Assembly (NCBI RefSeq): GCF_004421005.1
Contig: NZ_CP038026.1
Location: 682,001 to 746,000 of the forward strand
From: Pseudoduganella plicata
Lineage (GTDB): Bacteria; Pseudomonadota; Gammaproteobacteria; Burkholderiales; Burkholderiaceae_D
DNA length: 64,000 bases
Reading direction: 5' to 3'
This document shows positions 1 through 7,728 of this stretch, piece by piece. The position numbers and the translations under genes are program-made. How positions within the stretch are numbered: the stretch's first letter is position 1; each line of letters starts with the position of its first letter. The notes under the pieces were generated by a model that had not been told where the DNA came from, made no database searches, and saw only the letters and a list, made by a program, of their open reading frames with translations.

Positions 1-1
1 G

Positions 2-1324
2 GTGAACGCCGAGCTGGCCTACGTCGTGATCGAGCCAGGCGTCACGCAGCAACAGCTGTCGCGCTATCTGCTGGAACACGATTTGCCGTTGTGGATGGAC
101 TCGACGGGCGCCGGCCCCGATACAAGCCTGATGGGCAATATCCTGGAGCGGGGTTTCGGCCATTCGCCCTACGGCAACCGGTTTCAGAACGTGGCCGGCA
201 TGCGCATCGTGCTGGCCAACGGCGAGGTGGTCGACACCGGCTTCGGCCACTTTCCCACCGCCGGCAATCACCGCGTCTATCCTTATGGTGTGGGGCCGTT
301 CGTGGACGGACTCTTTACCCAGTCGAACATGGGGATCGTCACAAGCCTGGGGCTGTGGCTGATGCCGAAAACAACCGCGCTCAACCATTTCCTGTGCACG
401 GTGGAGGAGCATGCCGACATCGCGCCCGTCATCGACGTGTTGCGCCCGCTGCGCATGGACGGTACCCTGCGCAGCATCGTGCACATCGGCAACGACCTGC
501 GTGTGCTGTCGGGCGGGAGCACATTTCCGCGCCAGCTGGCCGGGGACGCTACACCGCTGCCGGAGGCGCTGCGTGCGCAGATGCGCCGCGCCGCTGGCGT
601 GGGCGCCTGGACGGTATCCGGCGCGCTGTACGGCAACCCGGACCAGGTGGCGGCCGCCCGGCGTGCCGTGCGCCGCGCCTTGCATGCCACGCGGGCACGG
701 GTCCGGTTTCTCGACGAACGCAAGCTTGCGGCAGGCGCCCTTGTCGCGCGCCTGCTGGGCCGCACGCGACTCGGCAGACAGCTGACGGCCAAGGTCGCGC
801 TGGGACGTTCGCTGTTCGAGATGAACCGCGGCATTCCGAACGGTCGCTTCCTGGCAGGCGCGTACTGGCGCCGCCGCGGCGGCCTGCCGGCGGATTTCCC
901 GGTCAACGCCAACCCCGCGCTGGACAACTGCGGCATGCTGTGGGTGTCGCCCGTGCTGCCGATGCGCGGCGCCGACCTGCTGCGGGTGCATGCGCTGGCC
1001 GAACCGATCTTCGGCGCGCACCGCTTCGACCTGTTTGTCACGTTCAGCATGATCAACGAACGGGCGCTGGGCGGCGTGCTCACGGTAACTTATGACAAGG
1101 AGGATCCGGAAGAGGCCGCTCGCGCCGGTCGGTGCTACCGCCAGCTGTTCGACACGCTGGTGGGCGCCGGGTACATCCCCTACCGCGTGGGGCTGCAGTC
1201 GATGGCCGATCTGGACAATGGCAACGACACGTACTGGCAGATGATCGGCCGCATCAAGGCCGCGCTCGACCCGCATGGCGTTATCGCGCCCGGGCGGTAC
1301 GCGGGGAAGGGCGTATCGGACTGA
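2..1324 (+). CDS. FAD-linked oxidase of the vanillyl-alcohol oxidase / p-cresol methylhydroxylase type, 5'-truncated by the window
   Basis: The frame is open from the first bases of the window, so the N-terminus is missing and the GTG at position 2 is probably internal. The visible N-terminal half has the PCMH-type FAD-binding pattern: 'VIEPGVTQQQL', then a glycine-rich 'GAGPDTSLMGNILERG', then 'GFGHFP'. The C-terminal half ends with 'ALDPHGVIAPGRYAG', typical of the substrate domain of VAO-family flavoproteins acting on phenolic substrates. The substrate cannot be read from the sequence. The upstream neighbour is outside the window; downstream lies the convergent prsT. Family assignment is fairly sure, specific enzyme name is not. 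Confidence 0.75.
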   Translation: MNAELAYVVIEPGVTQQQLSRYLLEHDLPLWMDSTGAGPDTSLMGNILERGFGHSPYGNRFQNVAGMRIVLANGEVVDTGFGHFPTAGNHRVYPYGVGPFVDGLFTQSNMGIVTSLGLWLMPKTTALNHFLCTVEEHADIAPVIDVLRPLRMDGTLRSIVHIGNDLRVLSGGSTFPRQLAGDATPLPEALRAQMRRAAGVGAWTVSGALYGNPDQVAAARRAVRRALHATRARVRFLDERKLAAGALVARLLGRTRLGRQLTAKVALGRSLFEMNRGIPNGRFLAGAYWRRRGGLPADFPVNANPALDNCGMLWVSPVLPMRGADLLRVHALAEPIFGAHRFDLFVTFSMINERALGGVLTVTYDKEDPEEAARAGRCYRQLFDTLVGAGYIPYRVGLQSMADLDNGNDTYWQMIGRIKAALDPHGVIAPGRYAGKGVSD

Positions 1325-1457
1325 GCCGTTGTGCCGGGGCGGCCGCGGCGTTCCGGCACATCGCGCTGTGCCGGTCTGCCAGCGCGGCGGCGCGGCGCGC
1401 CGGTAACTGCCCGGCGCCGTCCGCACCGGTCTCCGGCAAGCCTGCACGCCACCGTCC

Positions 1458-4205
1458 TTACAGCTGGGCCAGCATCTGCCGCACTTCATCGCGCCGTTTG
1501 AAGTCGTGCCGGGTCAGCAGCTGCTCGCACTGGGCGCGCGCGGCTTTGCGGTCGCCCGCCTTGTACAGTGCCTGCGCCAGGTGGAAGCGGAGGTCGGCGG
1601 CCTGCGGCGCTCCCTGGACGGCTTTCTTCAGCAGCGCCAGTGCGCGTGCCGTGTCGCCTTTGTCCAGCAACACGGCTGCCAGCGTGTCGGCGACGGCCGC
1701 GTTGCGCGGCGCCAGTCGATGGGCTTTCTCGGCGTAGGTCAGCGCACGCGCATCCTTGCTCTGCAACAGCGCCCAGGCCAGGTCGTTCAGCGCCACGACG
1801 TTCTCGGGCGAGCGCTTGACGACTTCCAGGTACTGCTTGCTGGCGCTGTCGAACTCGTTTGCCGACAGCAGGGCGCTAGCAAAATACATCCGCGTCGGCA
1901 GGTCCCCCGGCTGACGGTCCAGCCATGCGGTCATGCGTGTCCTTGCCTCCGGCGCACGGTGGGCGGCCACCAGTGCGCGGTGCATGGCGATCTGCAGCGG
2001 GCCCGAAGGCATCAGGCCAAACGCCTTTTCATAGCGTTGCAGCGCCTCCAGCGGCTTTTGCTGCACCATCAGCAAGTCGCCTTCAAGCTTCCAGCCCGTT
2101 GGCGAATCGGCGCGCCGGGTCTGCCAGCCATGCGCCAGCGAGCCGGCTTCGCTCAGCAGGTTCTTCTCGATCAGCAGGCTCGATAGCAGTAACGCCGCTT
2201 CGTCGTTGTCCGGCTCCAGCCTGGCCGCCTTGCGGGCCGCCAGCAAGGCGTCGTCCAGGTGGCTGGCGACGAGGTGCAGGGTCGCAATGCGCAGCTGGAC
2301 CGCCGCCGATGTCGGCTGCAGCACGGACAGTTTGTCGTAGCTCTCCAGTGCCGCCTCCGTCTGGCCGGATGCCGCCTGGGCCTGGGCCAGCACGGCCAGC
2401 GCCCTCGCGTCGCCCGGGTCGGTGGCTTGCAGTTTCTGCGCCAGCGTGACGGCCTTCTGTTTCTCGCCGGCCTGCAGGTAGTAAGTCGCCAGCAGTTGCG
2501 CCGGCGCCGCGGCCCCCGGATTTTCCTTGCTGGCCCGCTCCAGCCAGCGCATCGCCTCGTCCGACTTGCCCTGCAGCGTCGCCAGCCGGGCCAGCGCCGT
2601 CATCAGCGCGGCATTCTTCTTGTCGCGTGCCAGCGCCGCTTCGTAGCGCTGCCGCGCATCGTCGGGCTTGCGCGCGACGATGTCCAGCTGGGCCAGATTG
2701 TCCAGGGCGGGCTGGTACAGTCCATCCTTGTCCAGCGCGTGCATGAAGCCGGCTCGGGCGCCATCGACGTCGCTGCGGGCCAGCAGTACGCCGCCGCGCA
2801 GGTTGCGCAGCATCGCCGTGTCGTCCTTGCGGAGCATCTCGTCGACGGTTGCCAGCGCCTTGTCGAACTGTTGTTCGCGCAGATGCGTCAGCACCAGCAG
2901 CACGCCGGCGCGGCCGGGATCGCCGGCGGCCTGGCTGGCCTGCTCCAGTTCCGCGATCGCACGGGAATTGTCGCCCAGGCCCAGCCGGCTGACACCGTGC
3001 GCCAGCCGCAGGCCGGCCACGTCCGGCTTCAGGCTGCTGGCTTTCTGGAAGTGGGCGGCGGCCTCCGTGAACCGCCGGGCCCGCATTTCCGCCTCTCCGG
3101 CCAGGGCCAGCAGCTCGACGTCGTCCGGCGTACGCCTGAGGAGCGGCCGGACCAGCTTGAGTACGTCGTCGGGCTTGCCGTTGCGCAGCGCTACAGTGGC
3201 CAGCAGCTTGACGGCGTAGGCATTGCCGGGATCGGCCCCCAGGAATTGCAAAAGGTAGCGCTCGGCCTGCGTGTCGGCACCCAGCGCCACCTCGACGGCA
3301 CCGGCCAGCAGCACGCTCGGCATATGGTCCGGTACGGCCCGCAGCACCTGCTGCAACTGCTCCCGCGCCGTCTTGAAATGGCCCTCGCGGAAATCCAGCA
3401 ATGCCTGCGAATAGAAGATCGGCAGGCTGTGCGGCTGCGCCTTGCGCGCCCTGGCGATGTGTTCGCGCGCTTCGGCGAAGCGGCCCGTCTCGATATCGAG
3501 GTTGGCCAGATCCACCCGCGTCTGCACGTTATCCGGTTTCAGCGCAAGGATGCGTTCGTAGGTGGCACGCGCGCCATCCGGTTCGTTGGCGGCGCGCTGC
3601 ATCTCGCCCTGCAGCCGCAGCGATTCGATATCGCCGGGACTGGCGGCCACGGCCTGTTGCGTCAGCTGGTGGGCCTGCGCCGCATTGTCCGCCGCCAGCG
3701 CCACACGCGCCAGGCCCAGCGTCGCTTCCGTCATTCCCGGCTGCTTGCGCAGTGCGTCGTCGAACGCGGCGCGGGCGTCGTCCACGCGACCCAGGCCCAG
3801 CATTGCCTGGCCGCGCAAGGCCAACGCCGGCGCGTCCGTGGCATCGGCCGTTGCCGTCAGGGTCCCTTCGAATTGGCCCTGTGCCAGCAGCGCCTTGCCC
3901 AGCGCCGGCAGCACGTCGGCGCGCGGCGCCCCCGCGTCCCGCGCCCGCCGCAGTTCCTTTTCCGCCGACAGCATGTCGCCGCTTTCCAGGTACATCTGGC
4001 CCAGCATCAGGCGCACGTCGGCCAGCTCCGGCTGCTGCTGGACGGCATTTTTCAGCTGGATGATCGCTGCCTTGACGTCGCCCTTGTCGCGATAGCGGCG
4101 GGCGTCGGCCAGCAGGTCGTCGGTGGGCGGCTGGCGATGGCAGGCGCCCAGCGCAAGCAGCAGGGGCAGGGCGGACAGGACGGTGCGAAACGGATACGGA
4201 CGCAT
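1458..4205 (-). CDS. prsT: PrsT, PEP-CTERM/exosortase-A system TPR-repeat lipoprotein
   Basis: A 915-residue protein made almost wholly of tetratricopeptide repeats, matching the length and layout of the TPR lipoproteins that accompany exosortase-A loci. The N-terminus is a lipoprotein signal peptide: 'MRPYPF', a hydrophobic run, then the lipobox LGAC followed by H. I chose the ATG at 4205 because GGAG lies seven bases upstream; an in-frame ATG at 4217 overlaps that ribosome site. Family members are periplasmic, membrane-anchored scaffolds for exopolysaccharide or PEP-CTERM export; the partner here is inferred, not shown. The gene stands about 35 kb from the other exosortase-A genes in the window, behind a LuxR-type regulator on the same strand with about 160 bp between them. 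Confidence 0.85.
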   Translation of the reverse strand: MRPYPFRTVLSALPLLLALGACHRQPPTDDLLADARRYRDKGDVKAAIIQLKNAVQQQPELADVRLMLGQMYLESGDMLSAEKELRRARDAGAPRADVLPALGKALLAQGQFEGTLTATADATDAPALALRGQAMLGLGRVDDARAAFDDALRKQPGMTEATLGLARVALAADNAAQAHQLTQQAVAASPGDIESLRLQGEMQRAANEPDGARATYERILALKPDNVQTRVDLANLDIETGRFAEAREHIARARKAQPHSLPIFYSQALLDFREGHFKTAREQLQQVLRAVPDHMPSVLLAGAVEVALGADTQAERYLLQFLGADPGNAYAVKLLATVALRNGKPDDVLKLVRPLLRRTPDDVELLALAGEAEMRARRFTEAAAHFQKASSLKPDVAGLRLAHGVSRLGLGDNSRAIAELEQASQAAGDPGRAGVLLVLTHLREQQFDKALATVDEMLRKDDTAMLRNLRGGVLLARSDVDGARAGFMHALDKDGLYQPALDNLAQLDIVARKPDDARQRYEAALARDKKNAALMTALARLATLQGKSDEAMRWLERASKENPGAAAPAQLLATYYLQAGEKQKAVTLAQKLQATDPGDARALAVLAQAQAASGQTEAALESYDKLSVLQPTSAAVQLRIATLHLVASHLDDALLAARKAARLEPDNDEAALLLSSLLIEKNLLSEAGSLAHGWQTRRADSPTGWKLEGDLLMVQQKPLEALQRYEKAFGLMPSGPLQIAMHRALVAAHRAPEARTRMTAWLDRQPGDLPTRMYFASALLSANEFDSASKQYLEVVKRSPENVVALNDLAWALLQSKDARALTYAEKAHRLAPRNAAVADTLAAVLLDKGDTARALALLKKAVQGAPQAADLRFHLAQALYKAGDRKAARAQCEQLLTRHDFKRRDEVRQMLAQL

Positions 4206-4364
4206 GGCGATCTCCATTGCATGGATGAACTACCAGCGTAGGAACTCGCCATGGTTGGCCATTGACGGTGCTCAAAACTGCTGAGCTTTGAGACGGGAAT
4301 GGATCAGGGAATGGACGGAGGAGCCGGAACCGTGGCACAGTGCGCGGCGAACCGCTGACAGGGC

Positions 4365-5033
4365 CTACTGCAACGACTGCCGGGCAACCCCCCGCTGCAC
4401 CGGTTCGCCCGTGATGAATGGCGCGGGCCGGCGCCCGGCGTCGATCAGGCCGCGCTGCGTGGCAACCACGACGGCATGCGTGCGCGCCGTGGCGTCCAGC
4501 TTGCTCATCAGGCCCTTGACGTGCGTCTTGACGGTGCCGACGCCAATGCCCAGCTCGCGCGCGATCGACTTGTTGCAGCACCCCTTGGCCAGCAGCTGCA
4601 GCACGTCGGTTTCGCGGCCCGTCAGCGTCTCGCGGCTGAGGCTGTCGGCAACGCAGCGGGTGACGGCTTCGCTCAGGTAGCGCATCCCCTGGCTGAGCTG
4701 CCGCACGGCGCGCACCAGTTCGTCCGGCGAGCAGCCCTGCAGCAGGTAGCCGTGCACGCCGGCATCCATGGCCGTGCGCACTTCCCATTCCTTGTCCCGC
4801 TGCGTCACGATCAGCACCCGCGCCGCCTGGCCGAAACGGCCCTGCGGCAGCTGGCGCGCCAGCTCGATGCCCGTGTCATAGTCCGCGACGACCACCTGCG
4901 CTTGGGCCGGCGGCTGGCAACCATGAGCCGTGAGCGCGAATTCGGCTGGCGTGGCAAGCAGAGCGTGCAGGCCCGCCGTCATCACGGCGTCGCGGTGCAT
5001 GATGTGAACGTTCGGCTGAGTAAGTGGCATCAT
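4365..5033 (-). CDS. LuxR/NarL-family response regulator
   Basis: About 222 residues. The N-terminal half resembles a response-regulator receiver, with 'VVVADYDTG' at the likely phosphoacceptor position, 'VLIVTQRD', and 'AGVHGYLLQGCSPDELVRAV' near the end of the domain. The C-terminal half is a LuxR-type helix-turn-helix: 'LTGRETDVLQLLAKG', then 'NKSIARELGIGVGTVKTHV'. The start at 5033 is supported by GGGAG six bases upstream; the frame is open further but without a better ribosome site. No histidine kinase is adjacent. It lies upstream of prsT in the same direction and could control it, which is inference. The receiver is rather degenerate, so phosphorylation is not certain. Confidence 0.8.
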   Translation of the reverse strand: MMPLTQPNVHIMHRDAVMTAGLHALLATPAEFALTAHGCQPPAQAQVVVADYDTGIELARQLPQGRFGQAARVLIVTQRDKEWEVRTAMDAGVHGYLLQGCSPDELVRAVRQLSQGMRYLSEAVTRCVADSLSRETLTGRETDVLQLLAKGCCNKSIARELGIGVGTVKTHVKGLMSKLDATARTHAVVVATQRGLIDAGRRPAPFITGEPVQRGVARQSLQ

Positions 5034-5120
5034 GGTTCTCCCGTGGTGCAGCGGCACCAGCGCCGTTGCTTTCCAGGCATTCATGATGCAACGGCAACGC
5101 CCACGTGACAAGTTAAGCCG

Positions 5121-5138
5121 TGTTAATTTGCTTTAACA
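5121..5138. promoter_or_regulatory. Inverted repeat upstream of the LuxR-type gene
   Basis: TGTTAATTTGCTTTAACA is a perfect 6-bp inverted repeat (TGTTAA/TTAACA) with a 6-bp spacer. It lies in a short AT-rich patch within GC-rich surroundings, about 90 bp upstream of the regulator's start. Its position suggests an operator or promoter element for the regulator. The binding protein is unknown. Confidence 0.4.
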
Positions 5139-5204
5139 GCGGGGAGAGAAGGGTGGCACACGCGGGTCGTGTGCCGGGGATGGCTGTACGGCGGGCGGGC
5201 GACT

Positions 5205-5681
5205 TTACTTCATGGCGGCCGGCTGCGCCGCCGCCTCGCCGCCGCGCACCAGCGATGCCAGCCGCAACGCGGCCTTCGGATGGCTGCTCTCGGCCGCCTG
5301 CTGGTACAGCGTGGCGGCACGGCCGGGACCGTCCGCACCATCGCCGCGTGGCGTGCGCACCATTTCCGCCAGCTGGAAGGCGGACTCCGAGTCGCCGGCC
5401 CTGGCCGCCTCTTCAAACAGGCGCATCGCCTCGTTGCGATGCTGCGTCTTGCTCTGGTAAATCATGCCCAATTCGCGCTTGGCGACGACGGAGCCCTGAT
5501 CGGCCCATTCGCGCAGACGGCGCTCGGCGGCCGCACCGCCATGAACACTCAACTTCTGTGCAACCGCCTCGATCACGGGTGCCGGCGGCACCGCGTCTTC
5601 CTTGGCCTGACAGGCTATCAAAGCGCCCACCATGACGAGTACGGACGCAATAAGCGCGCCCGACTTGTTAAATAATTCCAT
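5205..5681 (-). CDS. Small Sel1-like repeat lipoprotein
   Basis: 158 residues. The N-terminus is a lipoprotein signal: 'MELFNKSG', a hydrophobic stretch, then LIAC as lipobox. The mature part holds two or three Sel1-like helical pairs, seen in 'AKRELGMIYQSK', 'AMRLFEEAARAGDSESAFQLAEM' split over two helices, and 'AATLYQQAAESSHPKAALRLASLV'. Sel1 repeats mediate protein contacts; here the protein is probably anchored in the periplasm. The start has a purine-rich AAGAAGAA leader rather than a canonical GGAGG. It stands alone between the regulator and the Hpt-like gene. No specific partner can be named. Confidence 0.65.
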   Translation of the reverse strand: MELFNKSGALIASVLVMVGALIACQAKEDAVPPAPVIEAVAQKLSVHGGAAAERRLREWADQGSVVAKRELGMIYQSKTQHRNEAMRLFEEAARAGDSESAFQLAEMVRTPRGDGADGPGRAATLYQQAAESSHPKAALRLASLVRGGEAAAQPAAMK

Positions 5682-5966
5682 ATTCTTCTTCTTGCCTCAT
5701 TCAAACCTGCGTAACGCGGTTGATAGGGTAACACAACATTGCTCTTATGCAATGTATCGAACGCCACACCCATGCCGAAACACTGTCGAGCAGCATCAGC
5801 GCGCGCCATTCTAGTGGCTTTGATGCCACAGCGGCGCACGCCCGGATGGCGCGCTGACGGGTAAGGCAGTGGTGGCGATATTAGCATGTCAACTTTGCGC
5901 GGAACCAGACCATGTTGGGCGACTGGCGGATTAATTGTAACCATTCGTTAGCAATGCCGGGGCTGC

Positions 5967-6365
5967 TCAGCGGGCGGCGGCGCGGCCCTCATGCTGGTCC
6001 AGCCAGGCGCCGGCATGCTCGATCAGGACCCGCAGTTCCGACTCCGCCGCGGAAAACAGCAGGGGAATCTGTAACACTTTCCCTTCCGCCAGCGCCAGTT
6101 CCAGTCCCAGGCAGGCGGCCACGAACCGCTTGGCGCCCAGCTCGGTCACGCTGTCGCGCAGTTGATGAACGATGCGGCGCGCTTCCATGAAGCGGGCCTG
6201 CTGCACGGCCTCGCCCGCCATGTTCAGCGGTTCGATGCCGAGGCTGATACAGTCGCGCACGATGCGCACCACCCTGCGCACCGCACGTTCGTCGTTGCCG
6301 AGCGCTTCCACCAGCTCGTCGACGCAAAAAATCGTTTCGTCATGGGCACTTGCATAGGCCGTCAT
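5967..6365 (-). CDS. Hpt-like histidine phosphotransfer domain protein
   Basis: About 132 residues, all-helical. The segment 'RRIVHQLRDSVTELGAKRF' fits the Hpt consensus (H-x-L-K/R-x-S, then LGA), so the histidine would be the phosphoacceptor in a phosphorelay. I prefer the ATG at 6365, which has GGAG six bases upstream. An ATG at 6380 overlaps the stop of the preceding hydrolase gene as ATGA but lacks a good ribosome site. Either way the two genes are tightly linked, probably one transcript. No kinase or receiver lies next to it, so the relay partner must be elsewhere. The Hpt call rests on one motif and helical character. Confidence 0.6.
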   Translation of the reverse strand: MTAYASAHDETIFCVDELVEALGNDERAVRRVVRIVRDCISLGIEPLNMAGEAVQQARFMEARRIVHQLRDSVTELGAKRFVAACLGLELALAEGKVLQIPLLFSAAESELRVLIEHAGAWLDQHEGRAAAR

Positions 6366-6376
6366 TGGGAACTCCG

Positions 6377-7669
6377 TCATTCGTTGAACGTCCAGTAGCG
6401 CCCGCCGGGCGCCTCGACCGGATGCAGGCCGAAGCGCTGGTTCGCGCGCAACCGCTGATTGATCAGGTAATACATGTCGCCCAGGGCCGAACGGCCTTGC
6501 GCGTAGTACGAGTGACCGATAAAACTCGTATCGACCCCGCTCGCATCGATCGTCTCCAGCCCCGCCGCCACGACCAGTCCATCGCCGCCGTCGCCGGCGC
6601 GGGGGTAGCCGTGCATCTTCTTCGATACCTGCATCGCCTCGTCATTGGACGACGCATACAGCGTGACGGGACTGCCGCCGGCGGTCAGCGCAGGCACGAT
6701 ATCGCGGCGGAACACGTCCGCATCGATATCCGGCGCCGTCAGGATGATTTCACGCAGCCGGCTCGCCAGGTCGGGACGGCCGGCGATCACGGCCGCCGCG
6801 GCGCGCGTCAGCGCGCGATTGCCCATGCTGTGGGCCAGCAGATAGACGTGCTCGGCCTGCGTGTCCGCCAGGAAGTCCGCCAGGAACGCCGTCAGTCCCG
6901 CCTGGGCCCATTCAACATTGGTTTCATCGACCAGATAGCCGGACAGCCGCCCCTGCGATGGCCAGCTGTAGAACAAGGGCACGCCGGCAAAGCCCAGGTC
7001 GTAGGCGATCTGGGCCGTGCGCCGCGCCGCGTCCTCGAAGCTGACGCGAAAGCCGTGCACGAACAGCAGCGCCGCACGGTTGGCGCTGGCGGCGATAGCC
7101 TGGGAAACGGTGGGGAAGAATTGTTCGCGGGTGGCCAGCTCGGTGCGCATCAGCACGACGTGGCGGTCCGGATCGGGCCGGAACTGCAGGCGCAGCAGCG
7201 ACGGCGACTCGAGCTCGCCCATGCGGTGGTCGCGCGGGATGCCGACCTCGCAGCTGCCGTAACTGACGGGGCCGCGTGCGACCCCGAACTGGCGGGCCGG
7301 ATGGCGGTCGCCCGTCTGCTGGCGGTCGGTGGCGAAAAACACCTGCATGACGGCATGGCTCGGTACGCCTTCCGGGTCCACGTGCGCTCGCGCCTCATGC
7401 GTTGCCACGCGCGCCTGGCGCCGCTCGACTTCGTCCAGCAGGTTGCGTGCCGCGGCGCGCAGGTAGCGGTCGCCCGCCAGGCCCGCCGCCGCCAGCGCGT
7501 CCGACAAGGCGAACTGGCGCGACAGGGAACCGGGATCCTGCTCCAGGTCGAGCAGGGCTTCCGCGACGCGCGGCGACTTGGCCGCAAGACGGCTTTTGAG
7601 CATCTGGTAGGCAGCGCTGCCGCCGCCCTCGGCGATTGCCGCCGTCACTGCGGAAGTGATGACATCCAT
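6377..7669 (-). CDS. DUF900 alpha/beta-hydrolase
   Basis: About 430 residues. The hydrolase core is clear: 'VFFATDRQ' at the entry strand, 'LLFVHGFRVSF' (oxyanion strand), 'LFYSWPSQG', and the nucleophile elbow 'LLAHSMGNRAL' with serine in a G/A-H-S-M-G context. These are typical of DUF900 esterase-like proteins. A catalytic His is likely in 'DTSFIGHSYY'. The N-terminal about 130 residues are a helical extension. The start at 7669 has GGAG eight bases upstream, better than the upstream in-frame start at 7708. It follows the TonB receptor gene by about 60 bp on the same strand and overlaps or abuts the Hpt-like gene. The substrate is unknown. Confidence 0.8.
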   Translation of the reverse strand: MDVITSAVTAAIAEGGGSAAYQMLKSRLAAKSPRVAEALLDLEQDPGSLSRQFALSDALAAAGLAGDRYLRAAARNLLDEVERRQARVATHEARAHVDPEGVPSHAVMQVFFATDRQQTGDRHPARQFGVARGPVSYGSCEVGIPRDHRMGELESPSLLRLQFRPDPDRHVVLMRTELATREQFFPTVSQAIAASANRAALLFVHGFRVSFEDAARRTAQIAYDLGFAGVPLFYSWPSQGRLSGYLVDETNVEWAQAGLTAFLADFLADTQAEHVYLLAHSMGNRALTRAAAAVIAGRPDLASRLREIILTAPDIDADVFRRDIVPALTAGGSPVTLYASSNDEAMQVSKKMHGYPRAGDGGDGLVVAAGLETIDASGVDTSFIGHSYYAQGRSALGDMYYLINQRLRANQRFGLHPVEAPGGRYWTFNE

Positions 7670-7728
7670 GGTTCTCGCTCCGGGCTGTGGTGATGCATAG
7701 TTCACCACAGCCTGGGAGCCAAGTCCAG

